This document shows positions 19,969-28,608 of a stretch of DNA of 64,000 bases, one piece after another. Location: NCBI RefSeq assembly GCF_902706295.1, contig NZ_CACSJJ010000012.1, positions 100,858 through 164,857 on the forward strand. The letters run 5' to 3'. Under the pieces are notes generated by a model. That model was not told the origin of the DNA. It saw only the letters and a program-made list of their open reading frames with translations, and searched no databases. Numbering within the stretch: the stretch's first letter is position 1; the number at the start of each line of letters is the position of its first letter. The translations under genes and the position numbers were made by a program. Origin of the DNA: Arthrobacter sp. 18067. GTDB lineage: Bacteria; Actinomycetota; Actinomycetes; Actinomycetales; Micrococcaceae.

Positions 19969-22287
19969 ATGCATTTCAAAGCTCCGCGCGAGAACATCGA
20001 CGAGTCAAAGCTGACCGTCACAAAACCCAAAACCAAAGCAGTGGGCATCCCGGCCGTTGCCAACGCCTTGAAGATCTCGCTGGAACAGATGGGACCGCTG
20101 CGCAGCGTCCAGACCCTGCTGGCAGTGAACCAGCTGGACGGGTTCGACTGCATGGGTTGCGCCTGGCCTGAACATGAAAAGCGCAATGCTGCGGAGTTCT
20201 GCGAGAACGGCGCCAAAGCGGTGGCCGAGGAAGCCACCCGCCGCCGCGTCACGCCGGAGTTCTTCGCCAAGCATTCCGTTGCCGAGCTCAAGACCCGCGA
20301 CGATTTCTGGTTGGGCCAGCAAGGCCGGATCACCCACCCGATGTTCCTCGATGAAGGCGCAACGCATTACACGCCCATCGGCTGGGAGGAAGCGTATGAC
20401 CTCATGGCCGAGGAGCTGCGGGGCATGGAACACCCTGATGAAGCGGTCTTCTACACCTCCGGCCGGACCTCCAATGAGGCCGCGTTCGTGTACCAGCTTC
20501 TGGTGCGCGGCCTGGGGACGAACAACCTCCCGGACTGTTCCAACATGTGCCACGAGTCCTCCGGCTCAGCGCTGGTGGAAACCATCGGCATCGGCAAGGG
20601 CTCTGTCAGCCTGACGGACCTGGAAACGGCATCGCTGATCTTCGTCGCCGGGCAGAACCCCGGCACCAACCACCCGCGCATGCTCAGTGCCCTGGAAAAG
20701 GCGAAGAAGAACGGTGCGGTCATCGTGTCCGTCAATCCCCTTCCTGAAGCCGGGCTCCTGCATTTTGAGAACCCACAGCACGTGGCCGGCATGATTCAAG
20801 GGACCCAGCTGACGGACGACTTCCTGCAGATCCGTGCCGGTGGCGATCAGGCCCTCTTCCAGGGTTTGGGCAAATACCTGCTCGAAGCCGAAGCTGAGGG
20901 GCGGAAGACACCCGGCCTGCAAACGGTCCTGGACCATGAATTCATCAACAACCACACGGTAGGCATCGATGACTATCTGCGACACCTGGAGAAGGTGGAG
21001 TGGGATGACATCGTGGAGGCAACCGGCCTGACCTTGGAGCAGATCCATTCGACGGGTGAGCGGCTGCTCGCCTCCAGTGCCACCATCGTGTGCTGGGCCA
21101 TGGGACTGACCCAGCACAAGCATTCCGTGCCGACCCTCCGCGATGTGGTCAACGTCCTGCTGCTCCAGGGCAACATCGGCAAGCCCGGAGCCGGCGTCTG
21201 TCCGGTGCGCGGCCACTCCAACGTCCAAGGTGACCGGACCATGGGCATCTTCGAAAAAATGCCGGAGACCTTCCACGACCGGCTGGACCAGGAATTCGAG
21301 TTCCGCTCTCCCCGGGAGCACGGCTATGACACCGTGGCAGCCATCCGCGCCATGCGGGACGGGAAAGTCCGCTTCTTCATGGGGATGGGTGGCAACTTCG
21401 TCAGGGCTGCCCCCGATTCAGAGGTCACCGAGCAGGCCTTGGCCAACACTGGCCTGAGCGTGCAGATTTCCACCAAGCTCAATCACTCGCATCTGTCCAC
21501 CGGACGCCGGGCGCTGATCCTGCCCACACTCGGCCGCACCGAGAAAGATACCCAGCGCACCGGCGATCAACGCGTCACTGTGGAGGACTCCATGAGCGCC
21601 GTGCACGCATCCCGGGGACGGCTCAAGCCCGCCAGTGACCACCTCCACTCGGAAGTAGCCATTGTCTGCAACCTCGCGGACAGGCTGTTCACCGATGGGC
21701 ACAGCCGCCTGCCCAACACACCGCAAGCGTCGTGGCTGGCCATGCGGGACGACTACACCCTGATCCGCAAACACATCGAAGCCGTGTTCGACGGATTTGA
21801 GGACTTCGAAGCGCGGATCCAGCATCCTGGCGGCTTTGTACTGCCCCACCCACCGCGCGATGCCAGGAAGTTCAACACCGCGTCCGGGAAAGCGCACTTC
21901 ACGGGCAACGAGTTGGAATTCATCAAGATCCCGCCCGGCCGGCTGGTCCTTCAAACCCTGCGTTCCCACGACCAGTACAACACCACCATCTACGGCAAGG
22001 ACGACCGCTACCGCGGCATCCACGGCGGACGGCGCGTGGTGCTCATCAACGCCGAGGACATCACCGAACTGGGTTTTGCCGACGGCGACATGGTCCACCT
22101 GATCTCCGAGTTCCAAGGAACAGACAGGCGGGCCGAGAACTTCCGACTCGTGTCGTATTCGACGCCGAAAGGTTGCGCCGCCGCGTACTACCCCGAAACC
22201 AACGTCCTGGTGCCCCTGGATTCCGTAGCGGATACCAGCGGAACGCCCACCTCAAAGTCCGTCATCATCCGGTTGGAAAGGGCCTAG
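19969..22287 (+). CDS. Molybdopterin oxidoreductase, FdhF/YdeP family (formate-dehydrogenase-like)
   Basis: A 772-residue cytosolic Mo-bis-MGD oxidoreductase. The N-terminus has CMGCAWPE (Cys61, Cys64) and Cys78, the iron-sulfur segment of the YdeP branch. The Mo domain follows with FYTSGRTSNEAAF, SNMCHESSG (candidate Mo-ligand Cys), GQNPGTNHPRML and the C-terminal dinucleotide-binding domain. No selenocysteine codon is needed. The most economical role is formate to CO2, draining what PurU and formaldehyde dehydrogenase make; the family's biochemistry is poorly defined. It starts ten bases after folD. fdhD, the usual maturation partner, is absent nearby, although moeA lies downstream. Confidence 0.82.
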   Translation: MHFKAPRENIDESKLTVTKPKTKAVGIPAVANALKISLEQMGPLRSVQTLLAVNQLDGFDCMGCAWPEHEKRNAAEFCENGAKAVAEEATRRRVTPEFFAKHSVAELKTRDDFWLGQQGRITHPMFLDEGATHYTPIGWEEAYDLMAEELRGMEHPDEAVFYTSGRTSNEAAFVYQLLVRGLGTNNLPDCSNMCHESSGSALVETIGIGKGSVSLTDLETASLIFVAGQNPGTNHPRMLSALEKAKKNGAVIVSVNPLPEAGLLHFENPQHVAGMIQGTQLTDDFLQIRAGGDQALFQGLGKYLLEAEAEGRKTPGLQTVLDHEFINNHTVGIDDYLRHLEKVEWDDIVEATGLTLEQIHSTGERLLASSATIVCWAMGLTQHKHSVPTLRDVVNVLLLQGNIGKPGAGVCPVRGHSNVQGDRTMGIFEKMPETFHDRLDQEFEFRSPREHGYDTVAAIRAMRDGKVRFFMGMGGNFVRAAPDSEVTEQALANTGLSVQISTKLNHSHLSTGRRALILPTLGRTEKDTQRTGDQRVTVEDSMSAVHASRGRLKPASDHLHSEVAIVCNLADRLFTDGHSRLPNTPQASWLAMRDDYTLIRKHIEAVFDGFEDFEARIQHPGGFVLPHPPRDARKFNTASGKAHFTGNELEFIKIPPGRLVLQTLRSHDQYNTTIYGKDDRYRGIHGGRRVVLINAEDITELGFADGDMVHLISEFQGTDRRAENFRLVSYSTPKGCAAAYYPETNVLVPLDSVADTSGTPTSKSVIIRLERA

Positions 22288-22327
22288 ATCCTCTACAGAT
22301 TCTCCACCCGTCCAATGGTCCGTGAAT

Positions 22328-22376
22328 GGTGCTTCGGTGCCTGAAACCTGGGGAGGTATTTCCTCATCGAAGCACC
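22328..22376. terminator. Nested hairpin between the Mo oxidoreductase and fdhA
   Basis: GGTGCTTCG (22328-22336) pairs with CGAAGCACC (22368-22376), and inside it GAGG and CCTC around TATTT form a second stem. It lies 40 bases after the stop of the upstream gene. It may be a terminator or attenuator; fdhA, 57 bases further on, could also have its own promoter. Confidence 0.5.
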
Positions 22377-22432
22377 GCTTTCGGATCATTGGGCAGCACT
22401 TGTCAGCAACAGCCAAAGAATAGGGAGTGACC

Positions 22433-23650
22433 ATGTCAGGAAACAGAGCAGTCGCCTACAAGGAACCCGGTGTCGTCGAAATCATCGACACTGACTACCC
22501 CACGTTTGAGCTCAAGGACGGACCCGGCGTCAACCCTGCCAACGTCGGACGGAAGGTACCGCACGGCGCGATCCTCCGGACGGTGACCACCAACATCTGC
22601 GGTTCGGACCAGCACATGGTCCGCGGCCGCACCACAGCTCCACAGGACCTCGTGCTCGGTCACGAAATCACCGGCGAAGTGGTGGAGGTAGGCCCCGACG
22701 TCGAGTTCATCAAAGTGGGCGACATCGTCTCGGTACCGTTCAACATCTCCTGTGGCCGCTGCCGCAACTGCAAGGAGCAGAAGACCGGTATCTGCCTCAA
22801 CGTCAACCCTGACCGCCCCGGCAGCGCCTACGGCTACGTGGACATGGGAGGCTGGGTGGGCGGACAGGCAGAGTTTGTGCTGGTTCCCTACGCCGACTGG
22901 AACCTGCTGCGCTTCCCGGACCGCGATCAGGCGCTGGAGAAGATCATGGACCTGACCATGCTCTCGGACATTTTCCCCACCGGCTTCCACGGCGCCGTTA
23001 CTGCCGGCGTTGGTGTTGGATCCACTGTTTACGTCGCAGGTGCCGGGCCCGTGGGCCTTGCTGCCGCCGTCGGCGCTCAACTGCTGGGCGCCGCCGTCGT
23101 GATTGTGGGCGACATGAACGAGGACCGTCTGGCGCAGGCGCGCTCCTTCGGCTGCGAAACAGTCAACGTGTCCAACGGCGATCCGAAGGAGCAGATCGCA
23201 CAGATCCTTGGAGTTCCCGAGGTGGACTGTGGCGTGGATGCGGTGGGCTTCGAAGCCCGCGGCCACGGCAAGGACGCCTCCCACGAGGCCCCCGCCACCG
23301 TACTGAACTCCCTTATGGACATCACGGCCGCCGGCGGATCCCTGGGCATCCCCGGGCTCTACGTCACCGGCGACCCGGGCGGAATCGACGACGCCGCCAA
23401 GCACGGCTCCCTCTCGCTGTCCCTTGGTACCGGCTGGGCCAAGTCCTTGTCCTTCACCACTGGCCAGTGCCCGGTCATGAAGTACAACCGTCAGTTGATG
23501 ATGGCCATCCTGCATGACAAGGTCCAGATCGCCAAGGCAGTCAACGCCCAGGCGATCCCGCTCGAGGACGCTCCCCGCGGCTACGCCGAATTCGACGCCG
23601 GAGCGGCAACAAAGTTCGTGCTGAACCCCAACGGCTACGTGAAGGCGTAG
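22433..23650 (+). CDS. fdhA: Glutathione-independent formaldehyde dehydrogenase
   Basis: A 405-residue zinc medium-chain dehydrogenase close to Pseudomonas putida FdhA (about 399 residues), which oxidises free formaldehyde to formate with tightly bound NAD+. Catalytic zinc ligands are seen in NICGSDQHMVRG and GHEITGEVV; the structural zinc has four cysteines in CGRCRNCKEQKTGIC; the Rossmann glycines are in VAGAGPVGLAAA. ATG at 22433 is preferred over GTG at 22427 because AGGGAG (22422-22427) would be its ribosome site. It removes the formaldehyde released by GbcAB and by DMGO when THF is short. Confidence 0.93.
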   Translation: MSGNRAVAYKEPGVVEIIDTDYPTFELKDGPGVNPANVGRKVPHGAILRTVTTNICGSDQHMVRGRTTAPQDLVLGHEITGEVVEVGPDVEFIKVGDIVSVPFNISCGRCRNCKEQKTGICLNVNPDRPGSAYGYVDMGGWVGGQAEFVLVPYADWNLLRFPDRDQALEKIMDLTMLSDIFPTGFHGAVTAGVGVGSTVYVAGAGPVGLAAAVGAQLLGAAVVIVGDMNEDRLAQARSFGCETVNVSNGDPKEQIAQILGVPEVDCGVDAVGFEARGHGKDASHEAPATVLNSLMDITAAGGSLGIPGLYVTGDPGGIDDAAKHGSLSLSLGTGWAKSLSFTTGQCPVMKYNRQLMMAILHDKVQIAKAVNAQAIPLEDAPRGYAEFDAGAATKFVLNPNGYVKA

Positions 23651-23680
23651 TACGAACAAATTCAGTACGCACCACACGGG

Positions 23681-23731
23681 TACCGGGGACGGCGCGGCAA
23701 TCATTACGGGAAGGCCGGGCAGTCCCCGGTA
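23681..23731. terminator. Hairpin between fdhA and moeA
   Basis: TACCGGGGAC (23681-23690) pairs perfectly with GTCCCCGGTA (23722-23731), 31 bases after the fdhA stop and 40 before moeA. It is the third perfect 9-10-bp stem placed between genes of this operon, and none has a U-tract. Confidence 0.5.
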
Positions 23732-23771
23732 TCTGCTCTTATCAGCACCACCACATCAGGCAGGGGCATCC

Positions 23772-25046
23772 ATGCTCGCACAAGCAATCTTTACCGACGC
23801 TCCCAGGACCTTTGATGCAGGGGCCACCGTGGGCGGCGAACGGCGGCACGCGCCCACCTGGGCCGAAGCCCGGCAGCTGGCCTACGACTGCGCCGGCCCG
23901 CTTCCGTCGTCGAACGTCGCCCTCGGCGAAGCGATCGGGCGCACATTGACCAGCCCGGTCACCGCCCACCAGGACCTGCCCCACTACGCGTCATCTGCCA
24001 TGGACGGCTGGGCCATCAGTGGCAGCGGCCCGTGGACCATCACAGCGTCAGGCCGGACGCTCGCCGTCGGTGAGGCCAGCGTCATTGCCACCGGCGGGCT
24101 GATTCCATCCGGTGCCACTGCGGTGCTCCGCAAGGAGAGTGGAGAGGTCCGCGGAGACGTGCACCTCTCACTCAGGCACGACGCGAAGCCGGGCGAGGCA
24201 CTCCCCGGCCGGCACGTGCGACCCGCTGGTGAAGAAGCCTCCGCGGGTGAAGTCCTCATACCCGCCGGAACGCTCCTTAATCCGGCACACATTGCCCTCG
24301 CCGCCGTGGCTGGTCACGACCACCTTCAGGTACAGCGCAAGCCGAGGGTCGGCGTCGTGCTTACCGGATCGGAGGTCGTGACCTCAGGTGAGCCTGCACC
24401 AGGACGGGTCCGCGACGCATTCGGTCCGCAGCTGGATGCGGTCATTTCGCAATTGGGCGGGGTGCCCGAGGGCCAGCTCAGGATTGGCGATTCGTACGAA
24501 GAGTGGTTGGCGGCCCTTGGCGGTGCCCCTGAGGCGTTGCGGCCGGACGTGACCATTACTACCGGCGGAACCGGGAAATCCGGGACAGACCACTTCCGCG
24601 ATGCCATCGCTGCACTCGGCGGCAGGCTCCTCCTGGACGGGATTGCCATGCGGCCGGGCCACCCGGCAGTGTTGGCCGAACTTCCTGATGGCCGTTTCGT
24701 CATCGGGCTACCGGGAAACCCGCTGGCCGCCATGATGACCCTCATGACCCTTGGCGAACCCCTTTTCGCTGCCTTGGGAAGCCGGCCCGTCCAACAGACC
24801 GCGCATATGGTCTCCGGGGCGGACCTGGACCCCACCCCGGGAAGCACACGTCTCATACCCTGCACCCTGATCCACGGCCTCGTGTTCCCCACCTCCCACA
24901 CTGGGCCCGGGATGATGCGTGGGCTCTCACGGGCGGACGCCTACATGGCTGTTCCGCCGGAGGGCGTGGCAGCGGGCTCTCCAGTCCCAGTCCTGCCGTT
25001 GCCATGGACATCCCCCATCGGCTCCGTTGACCACCAAGTCTGTTGA
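23772..25046 (+). CDS. moeA: Molybdopterin molybdotransferase MoeA
   Basis: A 424-residue MoeA, which inserts molybdate into adenylylated molybdopterin. The domain III core is clear: RVGVVLTGSEVV, VTITTGGTGKSGTDHFRDA and MRPGHPAVLAELPDG, then GLPGNPLAAMMTLM. The early SSAMDGWAI segment is the family's conserved Asp-Gly region. The N-terminus is about 25 residues longer than needed before that domain. ATG at 23772 lies after AGGGGC. Its place at the end of the one-carbon operon suggests that cofactor supply for the Mo oxidoreductase is co-expressed with it. It is probably not the cell's only moeA. Confidence 0.9.
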   Translation: MLAQAIFTDAPRTFDAGATVGGERRHAPTWAEARQLAYDCAGPLPSSNVALGEAIGRTLTSPVTAHQDLPHYASSAMDGWAISGSGPWTITASGRTLAVGEASVIATGGLIPSGATAVLRKESGEVRGDVHLSLRHDAKPGEALPGRHVRPAGEEASAGEVLIPAGTLLNPAHIALAAVAGHDHLQVQRKPRVGVVLTGSEVVTSGEPAPGRVRDAFGPQLDAVISQLGGVPEGQLRIGDSYEEWLAALGGAPEALRPDVTITTGGTGKSGTDHFRDAIAALGGRLLLDGIAMRPGHPAVLAELPDGRFVIGLPGNPLAAMMTLMTLGEPLFAALGSRPVQQTAHMVSGADLDPTPGSTRLIPCTLIHGLVFPTSHTGPGMMRGLSRADAYMAVPPEGVAAGSPVPVLPLPWTSPIGSVDHQVC

Positions 25047-25179
25047 CCATCACGGGTTTCCTCGGTGTGAAAGGGTCCGTGCAAAACTCCGTCTAGGATG
25101 AGGACAGACTAGGTAGGGGTGCAGGCCGGACAGAGGGATCAGCCGAGGGCGGCCTGCCTGGACAACGACACGAGGCACC

Positions 25180-25986
25180 ATGGCCGCACGCAACAACCCG
25201 GACATCGACAAGGACGCAGACGCCCAAGGCGGCGGCGTCCAATCTGTGGACCGCGCGCTCCAGATCCTGGAAATCCTGGCCCGCCAAGGTGATGCCGGCG
25301 TGAGTGAAATCGCCGAAGAAATGGGCGTCCACAAGTCCACCGTGTCCAGGCTGGTGGGCTCCTTGGTCAACCGCGACATCGTCCGGCAGAACAGTGAACG
25401 CGGCAAGTACCAGCTGGGCTTTGGGATCCTCCGCCTCGCGTCTTCCATCCCCGGCCGGCTGAGTGTGGTGCATGAGGCACGGGGAGTCCTGGAGGCGCTG
25501 GCGGCCGAATACAAGGAGACCGTCAACCTGGCCGTGTTGAGGTCAAACTATGCGGTGAACGTGGACCAAGCCATGGGACCGTCAACGCTGGCCACCTACG
25601 ACTGGGTGGGCAGCCTGACACCGCTGCACGCCACGTCCAGCGGCAAGGTCCTTCTTGCTGCGCTGACGGCCGACGAAAGAAGCCAGGTCCTCAAAGCCGT
25701 GGGCCTGCCCGCGCGCACGCCCCGCACGGTGACAAACCGCGGGGAGCTGGAAAAGCAGCTGCTGGACGTGGCCCGCAACGGGTACGCCACAGTCCACGAA
25801 GAGTTTGAAATCGGCCTCACGGCCGTTGCCGTGCCCATCTATAACCACGCGGGAAGCGTCATTGCCGCTGTAAGTATTTCCGGTCCCGCGTTCCGCTTCT
25901 CACCCGAGGACCAGCCAGGGCTCATAGACGGCCTCCGCGAGGCCGGGCTGACAATCAGCGAGCGAATGGGCTACAGGCGCCGCTAG
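25180..25986 (+). CDS. IclR-family transcriptional regulator
   Basis: A 268-residue IclR protein. The winged helix occupies about residues 20-80 (SVDRALQILEILARQGDAG, IAEEMGVHKSTVSRLVGSL), followed by the GAF-like effector domain with LTPLHATSSGKVLLAAL and FEIGLTAVAVPIYNHAG. ATG at 25180 follows CGAGG. It lies between moeA and the BCCT carrier, same strand, with 133 and 287 empty bases on the two sides, so it is likely monocistronic. It may regulate betaine uptake or the formaldehyde genes; no matching operator pair was recognised. Confidence 0.87.
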   Translation: MAARNNPDIDKDADAQGGGVQSVDRALQILEILARQGDAGVSEIAEEMGVHKSTVSRLVGSLVNRDIVRQNSERGKYQLGFGILRLASSIPGRLSVVHEARGVLEALAAEYKETVNLAVLRSNYAVNVDQAMGPSTLATYDWVGSLTPLHATSSGKVLLAALTADERSQVLKAVGLPARTPRTVTNRGELEKQLLDVARNGYATVHEEFEIGLTAVAVPIYNHAGSVIAAVSISGPAFRFSPEDQPGLIDGLREAGLTISERMGYRRR

Positions 25987-26062
25987 CTCTCGACCCAGCG
26001 CGTCCAAAGCGCTCCAGGCGCAACAGTCACCATCACACGCAACAATACACCTCAAAGCCAAT

Positions 26063-26072
26063 TGATATATCA
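26063..26072. promoter_or_regulatory. Perfect palindrome TGATATATCA upstream of the BCCT gene
   Basis: The core sits in TTGATATATCAA (26062-26073), a perfect 12-bp palindrome in an otherwise GC-rich genome, about 200 bases before the BCCT start. It is the most symmetrical of four related sites in the island and the best consensus for the proposed GntR operator. Confidence 0.6.
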
Positions 26073-26273
26073 AGTTGCCGTTAAACAGGGAAAAAGCCTT
26101 GACTTTGAGTGTGACGGAGCGCACTCTGTTGCTTAGCGCGAATGTTGTTGATTCATGCGGAACGCCCTTCAGGCTCACCGAGCCCAGCGCGCAAACCCTA
26201 CCCTCCGCCCGGACTAACACCCCAGGCCATGAATCAACGCAAACCCATGACTCGCCGAGCAAAGGACCCGCTC

Positions 26274-28295
26274 ATGGCTATAAACAGTGACACGAAACCC
26301 TTGACACCAGAGGAGTTACCTGCGGACGATCGATTGGCGGATAATTCATCATCAGCCACTCCCGTCCAAGCGGAGAACGTTGAACAAGTCATCAACGTCT
26401 CCCCCGAAGAAACCAACCCGGCAGTCCTCAACGGTGAGGATGGAGGCGCAGAAACCTTGCCTGACTCGGAAGAATACGAGCAGATCCTGGAAGAACTGCG
26501 CCATGCCAAGACCGAGCAGGCCGTTTCAGCCCGCCGGAACCGCAAACTTACCCTCGACAAAGTCACCTTCGGGATCACGGGCGCCATCGCCGTCGCCTTC
26601 GTGGTCTGGGGCTTCGTCGGAAGGGACAGCCTTTCTGAAACATCCAAAGGCGCCCTGAACTGGGTCATGGAATACACGGGCTGGCTGTTCATGGTCCTCG
26701 CCTCGTTGTTCGTGGTCTTCGTACTCTGGCTCGCACTCGGAAAATTCGGCAACATCCCACTGGGTAAAGACGGCGAGAAGCCCGAGTTCCGCACCATTTC
26801 CTGGATAGCGATGATGTTCGCCGCCGGCATGGGCATTGGGCTCATGTTCTACGGCGTGGCCGAACCGCTGTACCACTACATCTCGCCACCGCCAGGCACC
26901 GTGGACGGACGCACACCCGCGGCCATCCAGACCGCCATGGCCACGTCGATCTTCCACTGGACCCTGCACCCCTGGGCCATGTACGCCGTAGTCGGCATCG
27001 CCATGGCCTACGGCACCTACCGTCTGGGCCGTAAGCAACTGGTCTCCGCGGCCTTCACCTCGCTCTTCGGCATCCGTATGGTTGAAGGCCCGCTCGGCAA
27101 GTTCATTAACATCCTGGCTATCTTCGCCACACTCTTTGGGACGGCGGCTTCCCTGGGCCTTGGGGCCCTTCAGATCGGCAGCGGCATGACGTCCAACGGC
27201 TGGCTGGGTGAGATCGGCACCCCGGTGCTGGTGGTCATCGTCGCCATCCTGACCTTCTGCTTCGTGGCATCAGCTGTTTCCGGCATCAGCCGCGGCATCC
27301 AGTGGCTGTCCAACATCAACATGGTCCTGGCCGTTGTTCTGGCCCTGATCGTGTTCGTAGCCGGACCCACCTTGTTCATCCTCAACCTGATCCCCTCAGC
27401 CGTGGGTGACTACGCCCGGGATTTGGCTGAAATGTCCTCGCGTACCGAAGCCGTGGGAGACGACTCCCTGCGCAGCTGGATGACCAGCTGGACCATCTTC
27501 TACTGGGCCTGGTGGATTTCCTGGACGCCCTTCGTGGGAATGTTCATCGCCCGCATCAGCCGTGGCCGCACCATCCGCCAGTTCGTCACCGGCGTACTGC
27601 TGGTGCCGAGCGTTGTGAGCGTCATCTGGTTCGGCATCTTCGGCGGCGCTGCCTTCCACGTCCAGCAGGAAGCGGACAAGGCAGGCACCCCTGGCCTGGT
27701 GACAATGGTCAACGGAGCACCCTCCATCAACTTCGATGGTGCCCTGTTCGACCTGATCAAGAACCTTGGCATGCCGGGCTGGCTGACCGCAGCGGTCATC
27801 GTGCTGGCCATGGTCCTGGTGGCGATCTTCTTCGTCACCGGCGCAGACGCAGCCTCCATCGTGATGGGATCGCTCAGCTCCAACGGCGCCGAGCACCCGC
27901 GCCGTGGAGTGGTGATCTTCTGGGGAAGCCTCACAGGCGCAGTGGCCGCGGTCATGCTTCTTGCCGGTGGCGATGAACCATCGGAAGCCTTGTCAGGCCT
28001 GCAAAGAGTAACCATCGTGGCGGCTTTGCCGTTCGTGATCGTCATGCTGCTGCTTTGTTTCGCGCTGGTCAAGGACCTTCGCCGCGACCCTTTGTCCCTG
28101 CATAAACGCCTTGCGACTTCTGTGGTGGATCGAGCCATCCGGACCGGGGTGGAGCAACACGGCGGCGTTCAGTTCGATCTCGTCACCAGGCACGAGTGCG
28201 CCGTAAAATGTACCGAGTCCGATTGCGCCGGGGGAACACCTACCGGAACCATTCCGCTGGTTGGCAAACCCAACAAGGACTCCGACGACAAATAG
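26274..28295 (+). CDS. BCCT-family glycine betaine/choline transporter
   Basis: A 673-residue secondary carrier for betaine-type quaternary amines. A hydrophilic N-terminal tail of about 90 residues precedes some twelve membrane segments. The family signature is plain: IFYWAWWISWTPFVGMFIA with RISRGRTIRQF, plus GMGIGLMFYGVAEPLYHY earlier. The C-terminal cytosolic tail has a Cys-rich patch (HECAVKCTESDCAGG), unusual for the family. ATG at 26274 is chosen since AAAGGA lies seven bases before it and the upstream frame lacks carrier features. Given the catabolic neighbours it probably feeds betaine into degradation rather than acting only in osmoprotection; Na+ or H+ coupling cannot be told. Confidence 0.9.
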   Translation: MAINSDTKPLTPEELPADDRLADNSSSATPVQAENVEQVINVSPEETNPAVLNGEDGGAETLPDSEEYEQILEELRHAKTEQAVSARRNRKLTLDKVTFGITGAIAVAFVVWGFVGRDSLSETSKGALNWVMEYTGWLFMVLASLFVVFVLWLALGKFGNIPLGKDGEKPEFRTISWIAMMFAAGMGIGLMFYGVAEPLYHYISPPPGTVDGRTPAAIQTAMATSIFHWTLHPWAMYAVVGIAMAYGTYRLGRKQLVSAAFTSLFGIRMVEGPLGKFINILAIFATLFGTAASLGLGALQIGSGMTSNGWLGEIGTPVLVVIVAILTFCFVASAVSGISRGIQWLSNINMVLAVVLALIVFVAGPTLFILNLIPSAVGDYARDLAEMSSRTEAVGDDSLRSWMTSWTIFYWAWWISWTPFVGMFIARISRGRTIRQFVTGVLLVPSVVSVIWFGIFGGAAFHVQQEADKAGTPGLVTMVNGAPSINFDGALFDLIKNLGMPGWLTAAVIVLAMVLVAIFFVTGADAASIVMGSLSSNGAEHPRRGVVIFWGSLTGAVAAVMLLAGGDEPSEALSGLQRVTIVAALPFVIVMLLLCFALVKDLRRDPLSLHKRLATSVVDRAIRTGVEQHGGVQFDLVTRHECAVKCTESDCAGGTPTGTIPLVGKPNKDSDDK

Positions 28296-28338
28296 CCAGC
28301 TCCTGGCTGCCCACATTCACACATCAGTAAGGTCCACC

Positions 28339-28515
28339 ATGCCCAACACTCCTGCTCAAGGCACCCTCCGCCTCGGCAACCAGGCCAGCAACGACGTGAC
28401 TCTCTCCCTGGACGCGTCCAAACCCATGACAGTCCGAATTGAGGTTGACCGTTGCCCCTGCGGCTCGGACCACAGCCGGGCCGGCTCCTACGTCGACACT
28501 GACTTCAGCCGCTAA
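28339..28515 (+). CDS. Uncharacterised 58-residue protein after the betaine carrier
   Basis: A short open frame 43 bases after the BCCT stop and before a strong terminator, so almost certainly on the same transcript. TAAGG stands before ATG 28339. The peptide has no signal or membrane segment. Its first part is beta-prone (GTLRLGNQASNDVTLSLD), its middle MTVRIEVDRCPC, and it ends with CGSDHSRAGSYVDTDFSR, giving a CPCGSDH motif that might bind metal. Codon use is like its neighbours. I recognise no family. Position suggests a regulatory or accessory role for the carrier, which itself has a Cys-rich tail. Confidence 0.65.
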   Translation: MPNTPAQGTLRLGNQASNDVTLSLDASKPMTVRIEVDRCPCGSDHSRAGSYVDTDFSR

Positions 28516-28549
28516 CAGCGGATACAACAAAGCCAGTCCACAACACAGC

Positions 28550-28587
28550 AAAGCAGGCGCCGGATTCCGGCGCCTGCTTTTTGTTTA
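28550..28587 (+). terminator. Strong intrinsic terminator of the BCCT operon
   Basis: AAAGCAGGCGCCGG (28550-28563) pairs perfectly with CCGGCGCCTGCTTT (28567-28580) around ATT, followed by TTTGTTT. It is the clearest rho-independent terminator in the window. Confidence 0.93.
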
Positions 28588-28608
28588 GTGCTGGTTGGGA
28601 GCTAAGGC

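Noticed and set aside
22436..23704. 422-residue minus frame opposite formaldehyde dehydrogenase
   Set aside because: fdhA zinc ligands and Rossmann motif are intact on the plus strand; the mirror frame has no start signal.
23651..23771. Possible molybdenum-cofactor riboswitch before moeA
   Set aside because: Only a single 10-bp stem is present; the multi-helix conserved core of the Moco motif cannot be recognised in the 121 bases available.
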